This document shows, piece by piece, positions 24,589 through 35,289 of a stretch of 64,000 bases of DNA. This stretch comes from Lepeophtheirus salmonis (taxonomy: Eukaryota; Arthropoda; Copepoda; Siphonostomatoida; Caligidae). Both the position numbers and the translations under genes were made by a program. Where the stretch lies: positions 2,170,001 through 2,234,000 of the forward strand of contig NC_052141.2 in the NCBI RefSeq assembly GCF_016086655.4, written 5' to 3'. The notes below the pieces were generated by a model. That model made no database searches, was not told where the DNA came from, and saw only the letters and a list, made by a program, of their open reading frames with translations. How positions within the stretch are numbered: position 1 is the first letter of the stretch; each line of letters begins with the position of its first letter.

Positions 24589-27500
24589 CTAAAAGTATTG
24601 ATATTTGACAAATAGTAAATAACAGCGTAATTTAATCAAATAAATATCTACTTACGGTCTTCAGGTACTTTTTCCTCCTCTGCCATGTTTAAAAAAAAAA
24701 AAAAGACAACGCTTTAAAATGTATAAATACTAAATTTATAAATGTTTTTACTTTCACAATCCTTGGAACAAAATCCATAGCTTGTATACTCCATAGTCGA
24801 GGGGTCCACAGCTGTAGCACACCATGAGTAATGTCCAATTCCTTCATATGTACAGCTTGTGTGTTCAATTCCATTGAATTTGAAGGGGAACACGCAGTTA
24901 ATCTCTGAGAGGGTTTTACATTTGCTTTCTTCTATTAAATAAACGAATAATATTTTATTCTGTAGATTTAGAATGCCGCAAAATTACAATAAAATTTTTC
25001 ATTAATTATAGTTATTTTAGATATGGAAAATGTATTGAACAATTATGAAATATCAGTGAATCTCATCAGCTAGTAAAAGAGCCCTTTATTCTTACCTTCT
25101 TTATCCTCTTCTGAATCCTTCGTTTTATCTTCCTTCTTTTTTTCTTTCTCTTTTCTCTGTTGTGCTTCTATAAATTGTTTAGAATTAAAAGTTCTCGAAT
25201 TTCACAATCAAAAGCTCACATACCTATACAATCTTTACTGCAATTAGTTAAACCTTCTGCTTCTAAATTTTCTTGAACACTTATGGGACACAGGTAGGAA
25301 TCCTTTCCATTATAAGAGCTATTGATGTATCACGTGTTAAAGTTCCCAATGAGGCTTTAATTCTTATAAAGTAACCAAAAAATGATTTAAAAAACTTGAA
25401 TGATGAGGAAAAAATGTTTAATTTTACTCGGAACCCGTCATTTTTAAAGGTTGGATAGATGCATGGAGAGTAATTGACTCATCTATACATTTTATGATGA
25501 CATTTATTCTATGGATGTGATAGTATTTATTTTAGTGGTTTGTTGACTTGTGTCATGGATTCCCTTTACATGTGGATAAATTATTTACTATTAAAATTAC
25601 ACATACTCTCTATAATAAGCATTACGGTTTTGGTTTAATGAATTATTTTACTTTATCGTTTTGGTGAAACTTGATGAACTTTGATGAGATTAACTAATAG
25701 ATCCTTCATTCATTCTCATTAATAAAGGAAATTAAATAAATAAAAAAGTATCTCTTTCTTTAATCGTATTGATAAGTTGCTTGATAAGTACTTATGGAGC
25801 ATTCTTTCAAGTTTCATCCTCAAAATAATAATTTATCACTTCATCACAATAATTAATTCTTCTATTTGATTTTTTAATGGAATAATTATTTATTATTAAA
25901 ATTCCATTAAAGACGTTGCATTTCTAGTATTATGATTAGTTAGAAAGACTCATAGGATGAACATCGCCGGAAAAACTGAAATAATATAATGAGTTTGAGT
26001 GATTCAAATCATATTTTGAGTTTTAGTTCTAAAAATCAAGCCAATTTAATAAGATTTAATGGGAGCTCGGGAGTATCTTAAATTTGAAAATCGACACGCC
26101 ATGTCACTCAAAAGTGATATGGCGAGTAACAAGTATAATCTAGGTATGTTACAAACGAGGGAGTGCTCTAATCTTTTTTCTCCCTATGTATTAAGTTGCT
26201 CAAACAGCTTATCGATAAGAAGTTTCGTGACTCATAAAAAGCTATAAATATGTACATCTTTTAAATCATCAATTTGATGACTTTTTCTTCAAGAATTTCC
26301 AAAAACACTACCCTAATATTGTTCTAAAGGGTTTAAACTATATTGCCATTGCAAAAATTCATGAAAAAATCGCAATATACAGCTTCATTTAATAACTTAA
26401 AATGACTTCCACATTCGTTTTGACGTTTCGGCGCCATAATTAACTTTTTTATTAATAAATATTTTTTAAACTTAAATAAGCTTGAACATTTCTCTATTCA
26501 TTAGTAAAAAAATATATAAGAATTGATTGAAGCCATCAGTTTTTATGAGATAAAATAGTTTGAATTCGCTAATGATGTAATGAACTGCAGATTTGCGTGG
26601 CAGTTTGGGCAAAAAATCACCCCTTACAATTAAGAAAGAATTTTTTTATAAAATCCTAACAAAGTTTGAATATTTATCTATTAATTAGTGAAGAAAAAAA
26701 ATTGATGGACGGAATCGATTTTTATGAGATTAAGAAGTTTGTTCTCTCTAATAAATAATAGGATTATTTCTTTATCTTTAAATTAGCTTCGACGTTTTGG
26801 GCCAAAAAATTACACTTTTAATTAATAGAAATTTTTATAAGCGTAGGGAAAGTCTAAACATTTTTCTATTCATTGATGAAAAAAATATATCGATTGATTG
26901 AGAGCATCAGTTTTTATAAGAATTTGAAATTTAAAGGAGATTATTCTCATTCTTTTCCTGTCACTGAATCTCGTACAATTCACATCTAGCCATGTACAGG
27001 TTTTTGGATCAAAATACGACAGTCCTAATGTAGACGGACATAATTTGAGTTAAATAATAACAACAAACTCCTTGTATCATATTTAATACGTCAGTCTTAA
27101 GAAACCAGTTCTTAGTACGATCAATTCAAGGAGAAGACAAAATAAATTTTCCACCACGAATCTCTCGATTTCTACGTGAATAGCCAATGTATTTTAATAA
27201 GTGAGGTATTTATGAGAAGATAAATACTCCATACAAAACGTTCGAGCCCCTTTTCATATTCCTATTTTGACTTTTTTCAGAATTTGTCACATACCAATAT
27301 ATTCCGTAATTATATTAAGATTTTTTTAAAACTTGTAAACAATCAAACGGCAAAATTTAGCACGTAATACATCACTGGTAGGTGCAATTATTGTGCATCA
27401 CTCCGTTTATTGTATATGGAAAGATACATTTTTCTGAACCTTTAGTTAAGCATTCTTCTAAAAATAATCAAATAAAATATTCATTAGATTAATCTTTAGT

Positions 27501-28205
27501 ATAAAATCATGGAAAAAAATTAATATATCCAAGAACAGTTACATAAAGCTGTCTTAAAATTTGATAATTGGGGGTGAACAACAGTAACTAAGAGTAGAAT
27601 CTTACCAGGTCCGTCGTCTAAAGCCCTCACTACATCTGTTTGGAAAGGATAAAAATGATAGATGAAACACAAAGTACATATTACAACTTGAATTTATACT
27701 AACTTGTAGTTACAAACTTTGAATCTATTCATGGGTTATAGGAGACGAACATAAATGAAGAAAATAAATTAGATGTATACAAATTTTTGATGTTACATGG
27801 ACTTACGGAACCTTTCCAACATAGCAGCATCACCTATAATCGTATAAAAAATTGAAAATCATGAATATACATAGTAGTTGAAAATGGGCAAAGGGAACCT
27901 TACCGAAGCAGGTAACAGAGCATGTACTAAGAGATGTTGCTGGGTGAGTGCTATTGGATTGAGAGGTGGCACACAAATAATGAGAATCGTTGAAATGACA
28001 ATGGTCATAGGTCTCTCCATCGTACACGAAGGGGAAAACACAAGTCTCGCCATCCACGGTGGGACAGGATACAATAGGGTTTCCTAAGTGTTTAAAGTTA
28101 AGACATATGGTGATTGATAGAAACATTCCTCTTACCCTTCACTTCTTTATTCCACAAAACACATACTAATAGAAAAAAGATGGGGAAAATAGATGAAAAA
28201 TCCAT
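24422..28205 (-). CDS. Secreted four-FN2-module protein gene (copy 1), one module split by a transposon
   Basis: Predicted secreted protein of fibronectin type II (FN2, kringle-like fold) modules. Exons read on the minus strand: 28136-28205 (signal peptide), 27904-28083 (FN2-1), 27807-27833, 27704-27724, 27606-27635 (linker micro-exons), 27378-27457 plus 25224-25319 (FN2-2, split by 25320-27377), 25096-25167 (charged linker), 24752-24931 (FN2-3), 24656-24679, 24422-24588 (FN2-4, TAG stop). All junctions have GT-AG ends and are phase 1. If the insertion is spliced out from 27375 to 25319, the model is 948 bases, or 315 residues. FN2 signatures visible are CVFPFVYDG, CIFPYTING, CVFPFKFNG with WCAT, and CVFPF with WCAT. 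FN2 modules bind collagen or other extracellular ligands in known families; the ligand here is unknown. Otherwise the reading frame stops two codons into the insertion, unless exon 6 is skipped (256 residues). Confidence 0.72.
24656..24679 (-). CDS. Copy 1 micro-exon of 24 bases
   Basis: The acceptor is CATGGCAG and the donor GTAAGT. It encodes EEEKVPED within phase-1 borders. The same exon is present in copy 2. Confidence 0.6.
24752..24931 (-). CDS. Copy 1 exon 8, FN2 module 3
   Basis: This 180-base exon carries a canonical FN2 module with ESKCKTLSEINCVFPFKFNG, CTYEGIGHYSWCAT and FCSKDCE. The acceptor is TTTAATAG and the donor is GTAAAA, rather weak. The copy 2 exon has the same length and differs at few positions. 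Confidence 0.82.
25096..25167 (-). CDS. Copy 1 exon 7, charged linker
   Basis: This 72-base phase-1 exon is rich in Lys, Glu and Asp (EAQQRKEKEKKKEDKTKD, SEEDKE). The acceptor is ATTTATAG and the donor GTAAGA. Its 3' end matches the end of the much longer acidic exon in copy 2. Confidence 0.65.
25224..25319 (-). CDS. Copy 1 exon 6, distal half of FN2 module 2
   Basis: It begins with GCTCTTAT, the diverged second copy of the target-site duplication, then reads YNGKDSYLC, PISVQENLEAEGL and NCSKDC, the second half of an FN2 module. The donor is GTATGTGA in phase 1. Joined conceptually to 27378-27457 it restores the spacing C-T-Y...YLC seen in module 3 (CTYEGIGHYSWC). Confidence 0.62.
25320..27377 (-). 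mobile_element. hAT-like insertion inside an FN2 exon
   Basis: A 2,058-base insertion interrupts an FN2 exon. Its ends, read inward, are CAGTGATGTATTACGTG and TATTGATGTATCACGTG, and similarity continues into TTAAA. The CAGTGATG start and 8-base flanking duplication (GCACCTAC against GCTCTTAT, five of eight matching) fit the hAT superfamily. No transposase ORF was found, so it is probably non-autonomous. It contains an array of about 185-base repeats. The superfamily call rests only on termini and duplication length. Confidence 0.6.
26400..26945. repeat. Three tandem units of about 185 bases
   Basis: A motif like CTTGAACATTTCTCTATTCA recurs in diverged form at 26481, 26664 and 26852, a spacing of 183 and 188 bases. 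Each is followed by a related GATTGA...TTTTTATGAGAT segment. The array lies within the hAT-like insertion. Confidence 0.6.
27378..27457 (-). CDS. Copy 1 exon 6, proximal half of FN2 module 2
   Basis: After acceptor TTTTTAG it encodes ECLTKGSEKCIFPYTING and MHNNCTY, the first half of an FN2 module. The exon then runs into CAG TGA, where the hAT-like terminal repeat begins. The last eight bases on the minus strand (GCACCTAC) are one copy of the presumed target-site duplication. Confidence 0.65.
27606..27635 (-). CDS. Copy 1 micro-exon of 30 bases
   Basis: It lies between acceptor CCAAACAG and donor GTAAG, and encodes about VVRALDDGP. The phase is 1 on both sides. The copy 2 equivalent is 45309-45338 and encodes VMRALDDEP. 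Confidence 0.55.
27704..27724 (-). CDS. Copy 1 micro-exon of 21 bases
   Basis: The acceptor is CATGAATAG and the donor is GTTAGT. Seven codons (about HSKFVTT) are added in phase 1. The donor is weaker than the GTAAGT seen in copy 2 at the same site, so the exon may be skipped here. Confidence 0.45.
27807..27833 (-). CDS. Copy 1 micro-exon of 27 bases
   Basis: This exon lies between acceptor ATTATAG and donor GTAAGT, adds nine codons (DAAMLERF plus a split codon) and keeps phase 1. The same exon with the same borders exists in copy 2 at 45510-45536, which supports it as real. Confidence 0.55.
27904..28083 (-). CDS. Copy 1 exon 2, FN2 module 1
   Basis: This 180-base phase-1 exon encodes 60 residues with the FN2 pattern CPTVDGETCVFPFVYDG, then YDHCHFND, YLCAT and SVTC. 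The usual Trp of WCAT is Leu here, as in copy 2. The acceptor is CACTTAG and the donor is GTAAGG. It is nearly identical to the copy 2 exon. Confidence 0.8.
28136..28205 (-). CDS. Copy 1 exon 1, signal peptide
   Basis: The ATG at 28205 opens 23 codons plus one base. The sequence MDFSSIFPIFFLLVCVLW has a hydrophobic core typical of a secretory signal. The donor GTAAGAGG follows directly and the next acceptor completes a Gly codon. The ATG is the first in frame below a TATA box. Copy 2 has the same exon length, donor and start. Confidence 0.75.
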
Positions 28206-28265
28206 TATGATGAATGTCGAAGATACTTTGTGAGTAGAATGCATCCATGAAAGAGCATAAACACC

Positions 28266-28274
28266 GTTTATATA
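28266..28274 (-). promoter_or_regulatory. TATA box of copy 1
   Basis: TATATAAAC lies 61 bases upstream of the ATG. The surrounding 5' region is conserved with copy 2, where the box is identical and equally spaced. This supports a shared core promoter. Confidence 0.6.
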
Positions 28275-28739
28275 CCTTAAAAGTAAGAACATTTTGACAA
28301 AAGATGTGCTTGGACAATTGGCTTAGTTATTATTTATTATTATTACTTTTATTTGTGCAGAAAACCGGATTTTATACTTTCTCATATAATAAAAATAGTG
28401 ATTTTTTGGTAGGAAAATAATATCAGACTCATTTGACGTTTGTAAGATTATTTATTCAAAAATAAAATACTCCACAAATTTACTCATTTGAGTTATACCA
28501 AATGAAATAATAATAAATACTAAACGTCCAAAAATTTCGAACAATATAATATAATATCGATAATAGTTTTAAAGTCTAAATTTCTTTTTAATTAAGTTTT
28601 AATTTGTGTTTAGATTGATTACAGTCTTCTGCTACTCAAAATTGTTGTTTTTTTAAACTTTTTAAATGAATTGATGCAAAGATACAACCCTTCAATGAAT
28701 AGCTCAGAGTTATTTCTAATACCAATTGATGAGTTGTGG

Positions 28740-29611
28740 CGTAGGAGGTCAGGAATTAAAAATTAGATTTTTGTAAATTAACTGCAGAACATAACTTTTT
28801 TATTTATTAAGACTCAAAAACCTTTATATTTTATATAAAATAAAATATGTAGGTAGAGGAATTGAGTTTTACATAACATAAATAAACATTTTAGTTTAAA
28901 ATTATTCCTCTCCCGAAGAACCTTTCAGTTCGTACTGATATACAGCTATAAAAAAATTTAAACAATTAATAAAACATTATCAGATGTAGAAATATAAAAT
29001 CAAAACCGAATATGACGAGCAAAGCGAGTATAAATAATAAAGCATTAGGAAAAAAAACCAGTTAAAAACCGAGTCAAGCGTCTAAAATTCTCATTCAAAA
29101 CAATTACTTCGAAAAAGTTTCATAAGATCTAAGAAATATTTTCAAAGTGTTCAAATATCTTGCTGATATTTTGGGTAGTATAGTACCAAATCTGCTCCAT
29201 ATTGCCATCCATAACCCGACACAATTGGAATCCTTAAAGAGAAGGTTGAGTATCACACTGCTACAGATATAAAAATTGTTTGTAATTCTGTAGCTTCCAG
29301 TGGTTGATAGGTGCATAACTTGTTTGCAATAAGGACTTTACCATTAGACAAAGCAACATTTAATGCCTTAATACTATCACAGGATGCCCTACTATTTGAT
29401 ACTCCAAACAATATCAACACTTTTGTTAAATTCGATTGGATGTTTTCTTCCCCGTAGACATTCAATGATATGGCTTCCTTTAAAATTCGAACATGAAGAC
29501 AATCAACAAAGGCATGAATGCTATAATTAAAAGTTCTCCCACAGTCTTTCAATTACATGGAGCAACGTATCTTTTTTAGAATGCGTGGCAATCACCCAGG
29601 GGTCCTTGACA
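28740..29611 (-). pseudogene. Unidentified coding-like remnant
   Basis: Two adjacent minus-strand frames, 29253-29552 and 29104-29316, read as one broken protein (VKTFNYSIHAFVDCLHVRIL-like, then LWMAIWSRFGTILPKISARY). Neither was recognised. The segment lacks a counterpart in the duplicated block and may belong to an older insertion. It could also be random ORF. Confidence 0.25.
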
Positions 29612-29616
29612 CCCAA

Positions 29617-29872
29617 TGTTATGTATTTAATATGTCCTTTCTGGTTTTTATCTTCTTGTATATTCGTCTATGATTATAAGTACTGAGTTTTACGTATTAT
29701 AAATAGTGTCGTCTTTTGTAAATATATCAGAGTATAGTTAGAATACACATGATCATATAAACAGTGTGTAGTTTCATTCCTCCACGTCCTTCTTCCTCTC
29801 ATCTCTCCCGGTCATTCTGGATCTCTCCACCTTATAAATAAGTTTGTGTCTCTCCCTCGTCAAGACGCAACA
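29617..29872 (+). mobile_element. Solo LTR with perfect 5-base target duplication
   Basis: A 256-base sequence beginning TGTTATGTATTTAATATG and ending GTCAAGACGCAACA resembles the LTRs at 8759-9040 and 9702-9976. CCCAA flanks it on both sides (29612-29616 and 29873-29877), the signature of LTR-LTR recombination after insertion. The orientation is inferred from the LTR alignment. Confidence 0.8.
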
Positions 29873-29877
29873 CCCAA

Positions 29878-30160
29878 AAAAGCGGTTGCTGACGAATTTA
29901 ATCTACCTTCAGGCCCAGCAGTTCATTAGCTTTATTTTAGAGCCTTTAAATGGGTTCCTTGATGCTCTAGGAAGCAGCGGCGGAAAATTTAAACTGCTCT
30001 GGGTCCATCTGCTCACTTGCACAGCCCGTGAGCGAGGGTGTATTCTATTATATTAGAAGGGATTTTCAATGTTTAGAAACGCGGTGGCGATGGAGTTTTA
30101 ACTGCCTTGGTATCCAGCAATTTACCTGTACAATTGGGGGAAATTGAGAGGGAGGGTCAT
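29878..30160. repeat. Degenerate tandem repeat array beside copy 1
   Basis: Two to three imperfect units with TTTAAACTGCTCTGGGTCC, GGTGTATTCTATTATATT and TGTTTAGAAACGCGG. It corresponds to the array at 46578-47131. Confidence 0.5.
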
Positions 30161-30174
30161 TGATGCTGAAATAA

Positions 30175-30980
30175 GAGTTTTGTCAAATTTCGGCACCTTT
30201 ATTTGAGGTAAATATATATAATTTTGCTGACCCTAGTATTTACATCTTGTCAAAGTATGTTCTAATTCAGCACAATTTACGGAGAATGCTTTTAGTGCGT
30301 AAATCAAAAAGAACTCAATTTTTAGATCAGATAAAGAAGAAGAAAGATAGGGTTGGATTTAAAGCCTCAACCAGGGTATAACTATTCTTTGTACTGGTTG
30401 AAGTACTGAGTGGTTCCAAACATTTTTCGCTCAAGTGTACTCATAAAGTTAGTATAATGAACCAAGTAATAGATTTTTTTTTTTCAAGTTTAAATGGAGC
30501 CGTGGGTTTAAGGACTTTTCATATTTTTATACCGGTTCAAATCAAGAGGAAAAATACTATGTACCTATAAAAGTAAATCTTCATACAACATATATAAATT
30601 TAGAACTGCAATTGCTGAAGGATTTTACTTTAATATTGCAAAATAATGTATGTTATATACACAAGAATAAAGGATACATGTTTAATTAAGATAATAAGTT
30701 TGAATATAATTGTACCGATGTAAAAACAATATAAATCTGTCTGTGATTTTTTATTATTTTTTGTGCAGGTTTTGGCATAGAAAGACTTCTTTTAAAAGAT
30801 AAAGAAGTGGAGTTGCATAATGAGAGGTAATTCAATTTTTCTTTTTACATGCAACCTATCAAAAACTTCATAGGTGTGCAATCTAATATGCGAATGTTAG
30901 CAGTTCCTTTTAAAAGAGAAAAGAAAACCTGATTTTCCATTGGTACATAAGATTGTGCATACCTTGCAAAATGGTAGCGG
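30175..30980. other. AT-rich spacer
   Basis: No gene or element recognised. Confidence 0.35.
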
Positions 30981-31215
30981 GAAAAATGGGAAGATAAAAA
31001 TAAGGAAAAGTGTTTCAATGGGGAAAATGGCAAGATTCTTTTAAACTGGTATAATATATATTAAGAAAAAAAAAAAACCGACAGTGGTTCCAATGGAAGG
31101 AGTGCTAGACCCTTAATTAACCGTTATTAATTACCATATCATTACAACTGATGGACTATTCACATTGGACAAGACTCTTCGATTGACGAAGAAGCATTTG
31201 CAAAATACATGAGGA
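30950..31215 (+). repeat. Dispersed repeat, copy a
   Basis: Shares AATGGCAAGATTCTTTTAAA, TTCCAATGGAAGGAGTGCTA and GATGGACTATTCACATTGGA with 33640-34070 (same strand) and 35395-35800 (opposite strand). It is truncated at the right. Confidence 0.6.
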
Positions 31216-31384
31216 GAATATAAAAGGTGTGATTGGTTGGAAAATAAAAGTGTCAACGTCATGTTTTACTTGATTACCTCAAAGGGGAAATAAATAAAAC
31301 AAGCTAAGCTGCATGCAGGATCATTCCATTTGTCTAGAATTCCATGATTAGTGATGCAAAACCGGTTTTTTAGCTTTTTTTGGA

Positions 31385-31740
31385 ATTGATCACCTGAAAA
31401 ATGATTTTTTTTTCCTACGCTACAGTAAATTCATTCCCTGTAAAATTAATCTCCGAAAATTTCATTCCTAGTTTAATGAGGGATATTTAGTGACGTCATA
31501 CGGTTTATGTTTTTGAAATAGTTAGTAGTTTATGGGTATGGCTGTATAGGGAGGACTGGGCAGTCGGCATTGGAGATGAGTGACAACTAGTGAGAGAGAC
31601 TTAGGGAGACGGATATGAATGATTAATGATGTTTATGGATTAGAAATGACGTCATCATAAATCTTAATAGTGAGTAGGAAAGGAATCCCGATCAATGGAT
31701 ATTATTCATACCTTGGGAAATACAAGTCAGTTCCGTCATT
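31385..31740 (+). repeat. Half copy of the foldback element
   Basis: It matches one arm of 44250-44880 through TGACGTCATACGGTTTATGT, GGGCAGTCGGCA, GAGATGAGTGA and GACGGATATGAATGA, then AATCCCGATCAATGGAT. Confidence 0.6.
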
Positions 31741-31744
31741 ATTT

Positions 31745-32785
31745 TTCATCCTCTGTATCGTCCATCCCCTCTCCCTCCTACTCCCTCTTATCAATCCTCC
31801 ATTTCGTTAATTTCATAATCCTCTTTTCTCTTCCCTTTTTTTTCGTCATCTATTTCAAATCCATATATTCAAAAATTGAAGAAACACAATAAAAACGATT
31901 CCATACGATAAATTACATCCAATAGTAAATTTAGAATACTCAAATATAAAAAATATATGCAATATAGTAATAAAAAAAGTAGACAACCATGAAATGATAA
32001 ATCCTTGACCTCTTCATGCACCTGTAATCTCTAACTGGACAAAAATGGCTTCTATGATATCCATTGAACGGAGTACATAATCTTCCAGTCTTGGTGGAAT
32101 AGGCATTAGTTTATTTTTAACATCATCCCTTAGACTTTTGTCAAATAATATATTCCATTTTCAGGTTCTTTCGACTTATTAGTAAAAAAAAGGGAATAGA
32201 TCGGTATTTTAATCATTTTTGGTAGGGATCTGTTAAATTGTTCTTAAGTATTATTTTAGGGTACAATCCCTTTACCAATATTTTTAGCCTGTTTCTAATC
32301 CGATAAGGGAATACCAGTTATAGTTTAAATTATAATGTAGTATACGTGTTGCATTTTTTTAATGATACATTTTCTCCTGTCATGGACCAAATCAACTAAT
32401 TCACATTCGCTAAAAAAATTTAAAATCTTATAGGATACATCATTTAGATGGTGATCCATTAATCCATTTCATCATTTTCATTTCTGTAGTATTACTTTAG
32501 TACTCACATAATATTTACTTTTTTTTTAACCCTCCTTCATGACATATGCAATATTATCATTATGCAATGTCTTTAATGATTAAAAGTTTGAAGTCCTTCC
32601 GTGGAGTGAGGGCTGCATTCTATATTTTGTGCAATCCATAAGATGGCTATGTCATTAGATCAGTAACTGTCATCTACAACCTCTCTGAACTATTTTTTAG
32701 TATCAGAGGTGTTCCTCGGACATATACGCTTGATATTAGCAATGGCGTGGAACATGCATATCCAAACGTCATTTTGAAGAATTAA
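31745..32785. other. AT-rich spacer
   Basis: No gene or element recognised; the ORF at 31695-31892 is a low-complexity Phe/Ser frame. Confidence 0.35.
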
Positions 32786-32789
32786 TTTA

Positions 32790-33140
32790 ATGACACACGT
32801 CAAAAATGGATGAGGTACAGACTAGGGACGCCCTGTATTTTTACAAACAAGTCCCGGGAAGATCCTCAGGAAAGAAAGTGTTATTTTTGGCAAAAAGAAT
32901 TGGAGACCTCTTTTCATTTATTCTACCAATATTCAAAAATTACCCCGATCCTTAGGATGGTTGGGGAAGAAGTCTGGATAAATTTTCATGTGAGATTAAG
33001 TCCCTCGGATTGGCTCATTGTAAAATCCTACCAATACAAGGATAGGCGGAAGATTGAGTTGCTCATCTCCAAAATAAAATGTATAATATACGCAGTGAAG
33101 TACAAGAACCAAGTGACTCCAAGATTATGTCTCTAAGGCA
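32790..33140 (+). pseudogene. LINE ORF2 C-terminal fragment (plus)
   Basis: The 108-codon frame has CYFWQKELETSFHLFYQYSK, the LINE C-terminal knuckle with two Cys replaced (C-x2-C to C-x2-W, last Cys to Tyr), then IELLISKIKCIIYAVKYKN. It aligns with the minus-strand copy at 35912-36400. Confidence 0.5.
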
Positions 33141-33639
33141 ATAGTAATCATCAATTCCTTCACCATCGACGGAATATACTAATACACAATGTTTTAGAAT
33201 GTATATTAATGATTATTTGACTGAACTAGCTAAAAGTATAATATGATTATTTATCAGATCTCTGGATTTGGCAGTTTTTCGGGGGCAATATAAGAGGGGG
33301 AGCCTTTTTCTATACCTAAAACACCAAAATTGTTTTTGGGAACTCAACAGGACTTGATAAATCCGTTGAGTCAAATCAAAAATGAATTAATTAATGACTG
33401 GGATATCAAACAACAGTACAAATTAAAACATTTTCTTAATTTTTTTATAGTAATTTATGGGAAGCAAATATCAGTAGTATAATAATTATTACAAACAATA
33501 AAAACATTTAAGTTAGTTGAAATAAATAGAAACTAAATTAGAAATAATAAATAGTTAACCTATATACATTTAAAAGGTTTGAGGTTCCGTTGATTTATAC
33601 AATTGTTCCGAGCTATTAAGGTTTATATTTCATTGGGTG

Positions 33640-34070
33640 TCAGGGAAAAATGTAAATGGAAAAAATGTCAAGGAAAAACTGGCAGGAAAAAATGGCAAGA
33701 TAAAAAAAAAAGGAAAAGTGTTTAAATGGGAAAATGGGAAGATTCTTTTTAAACTGATATAATATATATTAAGAGAAAAAAAAAAAAAAAACACAACAGT
33801 TGTTCCAATGGAAGGAGTGCTAAACCCTTAATTAACCATTATTAATTACAATATCATTACACATGATGGACTATTCATATTGGACAAGACTCTTGGATTG
33901 GCGGACAAGCATTTGCAAAATACTTGGCAAGACTACCGATTTCCATTTTGGATGTGTCAGAATAAGAAGTGGTTGGCAGTGGAGCGACAAACCACTGGAG
34001 GATTCGGGCAGGTAGTCAAAGGTCGAGTCGTTGGAGAGTGGGAGGAAAATTGTAAAGCTCAGTAGAATTG
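33640..34070 (+). repeat. Dispersed repeat, copy b
   Basis: Inverted relative to 35395-35800. It carries, on the minus strand, a conserved frame ending MLVRQSKSLVQYE then TAG (33871-34089), also seen at 35290-35580 plus. The frame is protein-like (LSNDSTFDYLPESS), but its family is unknown. Confidence 0.6.
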
Positions 34071-34074
34071 GGGA

Positions 34075-35285
34075 AATCTGAAATTGCAATAGAACGATGG
34101 TCTTTGTCTCTTCATAAACCTTCTTTCTTGAGAGAACGAAACAGGCTGCATTACGTAGTTATCTATAGGACTCAAATTCTCGAAGTTGTTTATGTAGGAC
34201 TATGAATTCATACTTCCAATGTATCAAGCCAAGTATGAGAACCATAAAAAGTGACTTATAGGCTCTTTCAACGAATTTTTTGTGTATTTTTCTAGTATGA
34301 TACAATGACATTTGAATATGTAACTACCTTTGTAATAAATAATACTGGTATTCAGTGATATTTATCAAAGAATATGAACATTATAACTCTATATATTCTT
34401 CATTTCAATTTAGAATGAGAATACAGCTCCAACTTTATTAACTTGTAAAACAAATATTAATATAAATTCCTTTGTCAATGTTTAATTCCATCAATTAATT
34501 TATTTATAGAATAAATGTAAAAACATATTTTATTCGGCAGAAACGGCTCTAAAAAAATTATTCGATACTCATGTAATTATGTAATTTTGATAATTCAGGT
34601 GCGTATAGTTAGAACCAACTCTATGGGAAGGTTTCGTCCCCTCAAAGATTTCAGGTACCTTAAATTTCTCTCAACTATATTGTATTTTAAGTTGGGCATT
34701 TGTGAAACTGTTGTGGCTATTTAACTCAAGTTTACCTTTCAAATACAGAGAAATACAATCTTTTTTATTTCTTTTGATCATGGTGGGTATTAATCCACTT
34801 CTGGCGATCATAAATACACTAATATTTTTTCAAAGTCCCTTAAAAAGTTAGGTTTATGAATAAAATATATATTATCAAATTAGTAATTTCAATCGTTATT
34901 TTCGGCTTATGGATGTTTAAAAAATGCGTAACTTTCAAGTAATTTAGATCTTATTCCATGGGAAAAAATTATAGAAGTTACATCTATTTATTTGTGATAA
35001 AATAAATATGTTTACTTCGAATTATCACACCTTGGATATGATATATTAGTTATTATTTTAATGTTGAAACATATCAAACATAATCCACACAAACAATTGG
35101 ATAAATGAAGAGACACATTTTTAATTTAGAAGTGTTTTTCATATGCTTAGATCGATCCTCATTAATTAAAGACAGAAATACTTCCATGTTCTCTAAGAAT
35201 TAGTACAAAAGAAGGGATCCGAGATACTTTATCCTCAACAGGAGATGCTTGAATTTCAATTTCTACGAGAGCTGTAATTATGAGG
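34075..35285. other. Spacer of the inverted arrangement
   Basis: AT-rich with no gene recognised. It separates the two inverted repeat copies. Confidence 0.35.
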
Positions 35286-35289
35286 GTGG

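Larger units (their letters stand above)
24050..30170. repeat. Duplicated block, copy 1
   Basis: Sequence similarity to 39145-47130 extends beyond the FN2 gene on both sides, from about 24050 to about 28735 and again over the tandem-repeat array at 29878-30160. The interval 28740-29877, which ends in a solo LTR, has no counterpart and was probably inserted later. Confidence 0.6.

Noticed and set aside
24689..24874. Minus-strand ORF over FN2 exon 8, and its twin at 39751-39933
   Set aside because: Out-of-frame reading of the FN2-3 exon that runs across a splice donor.
25300..25345. TGA inside the FN2-2 exon as a simple Cys-to-stop mutation
   Set aside because: The TGA lies beyond the point where the hAT-like terminus begins; the insertion explains it better.
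27859..28074. Minus-strand ORF overlapping FN2 exon 2, and its twin at 45537-45791
   Set aside because: Shifted frame of the FN2-1 exon; the FN2 frame has the Cys pattern and the correct splice phase.
27878..28087. Plus-strand ORF of 69 codons, and its twin at 45595-45804
   Set aside because: Antisense shadow of FN2 exon 2, conserved only because the exon is conserved.
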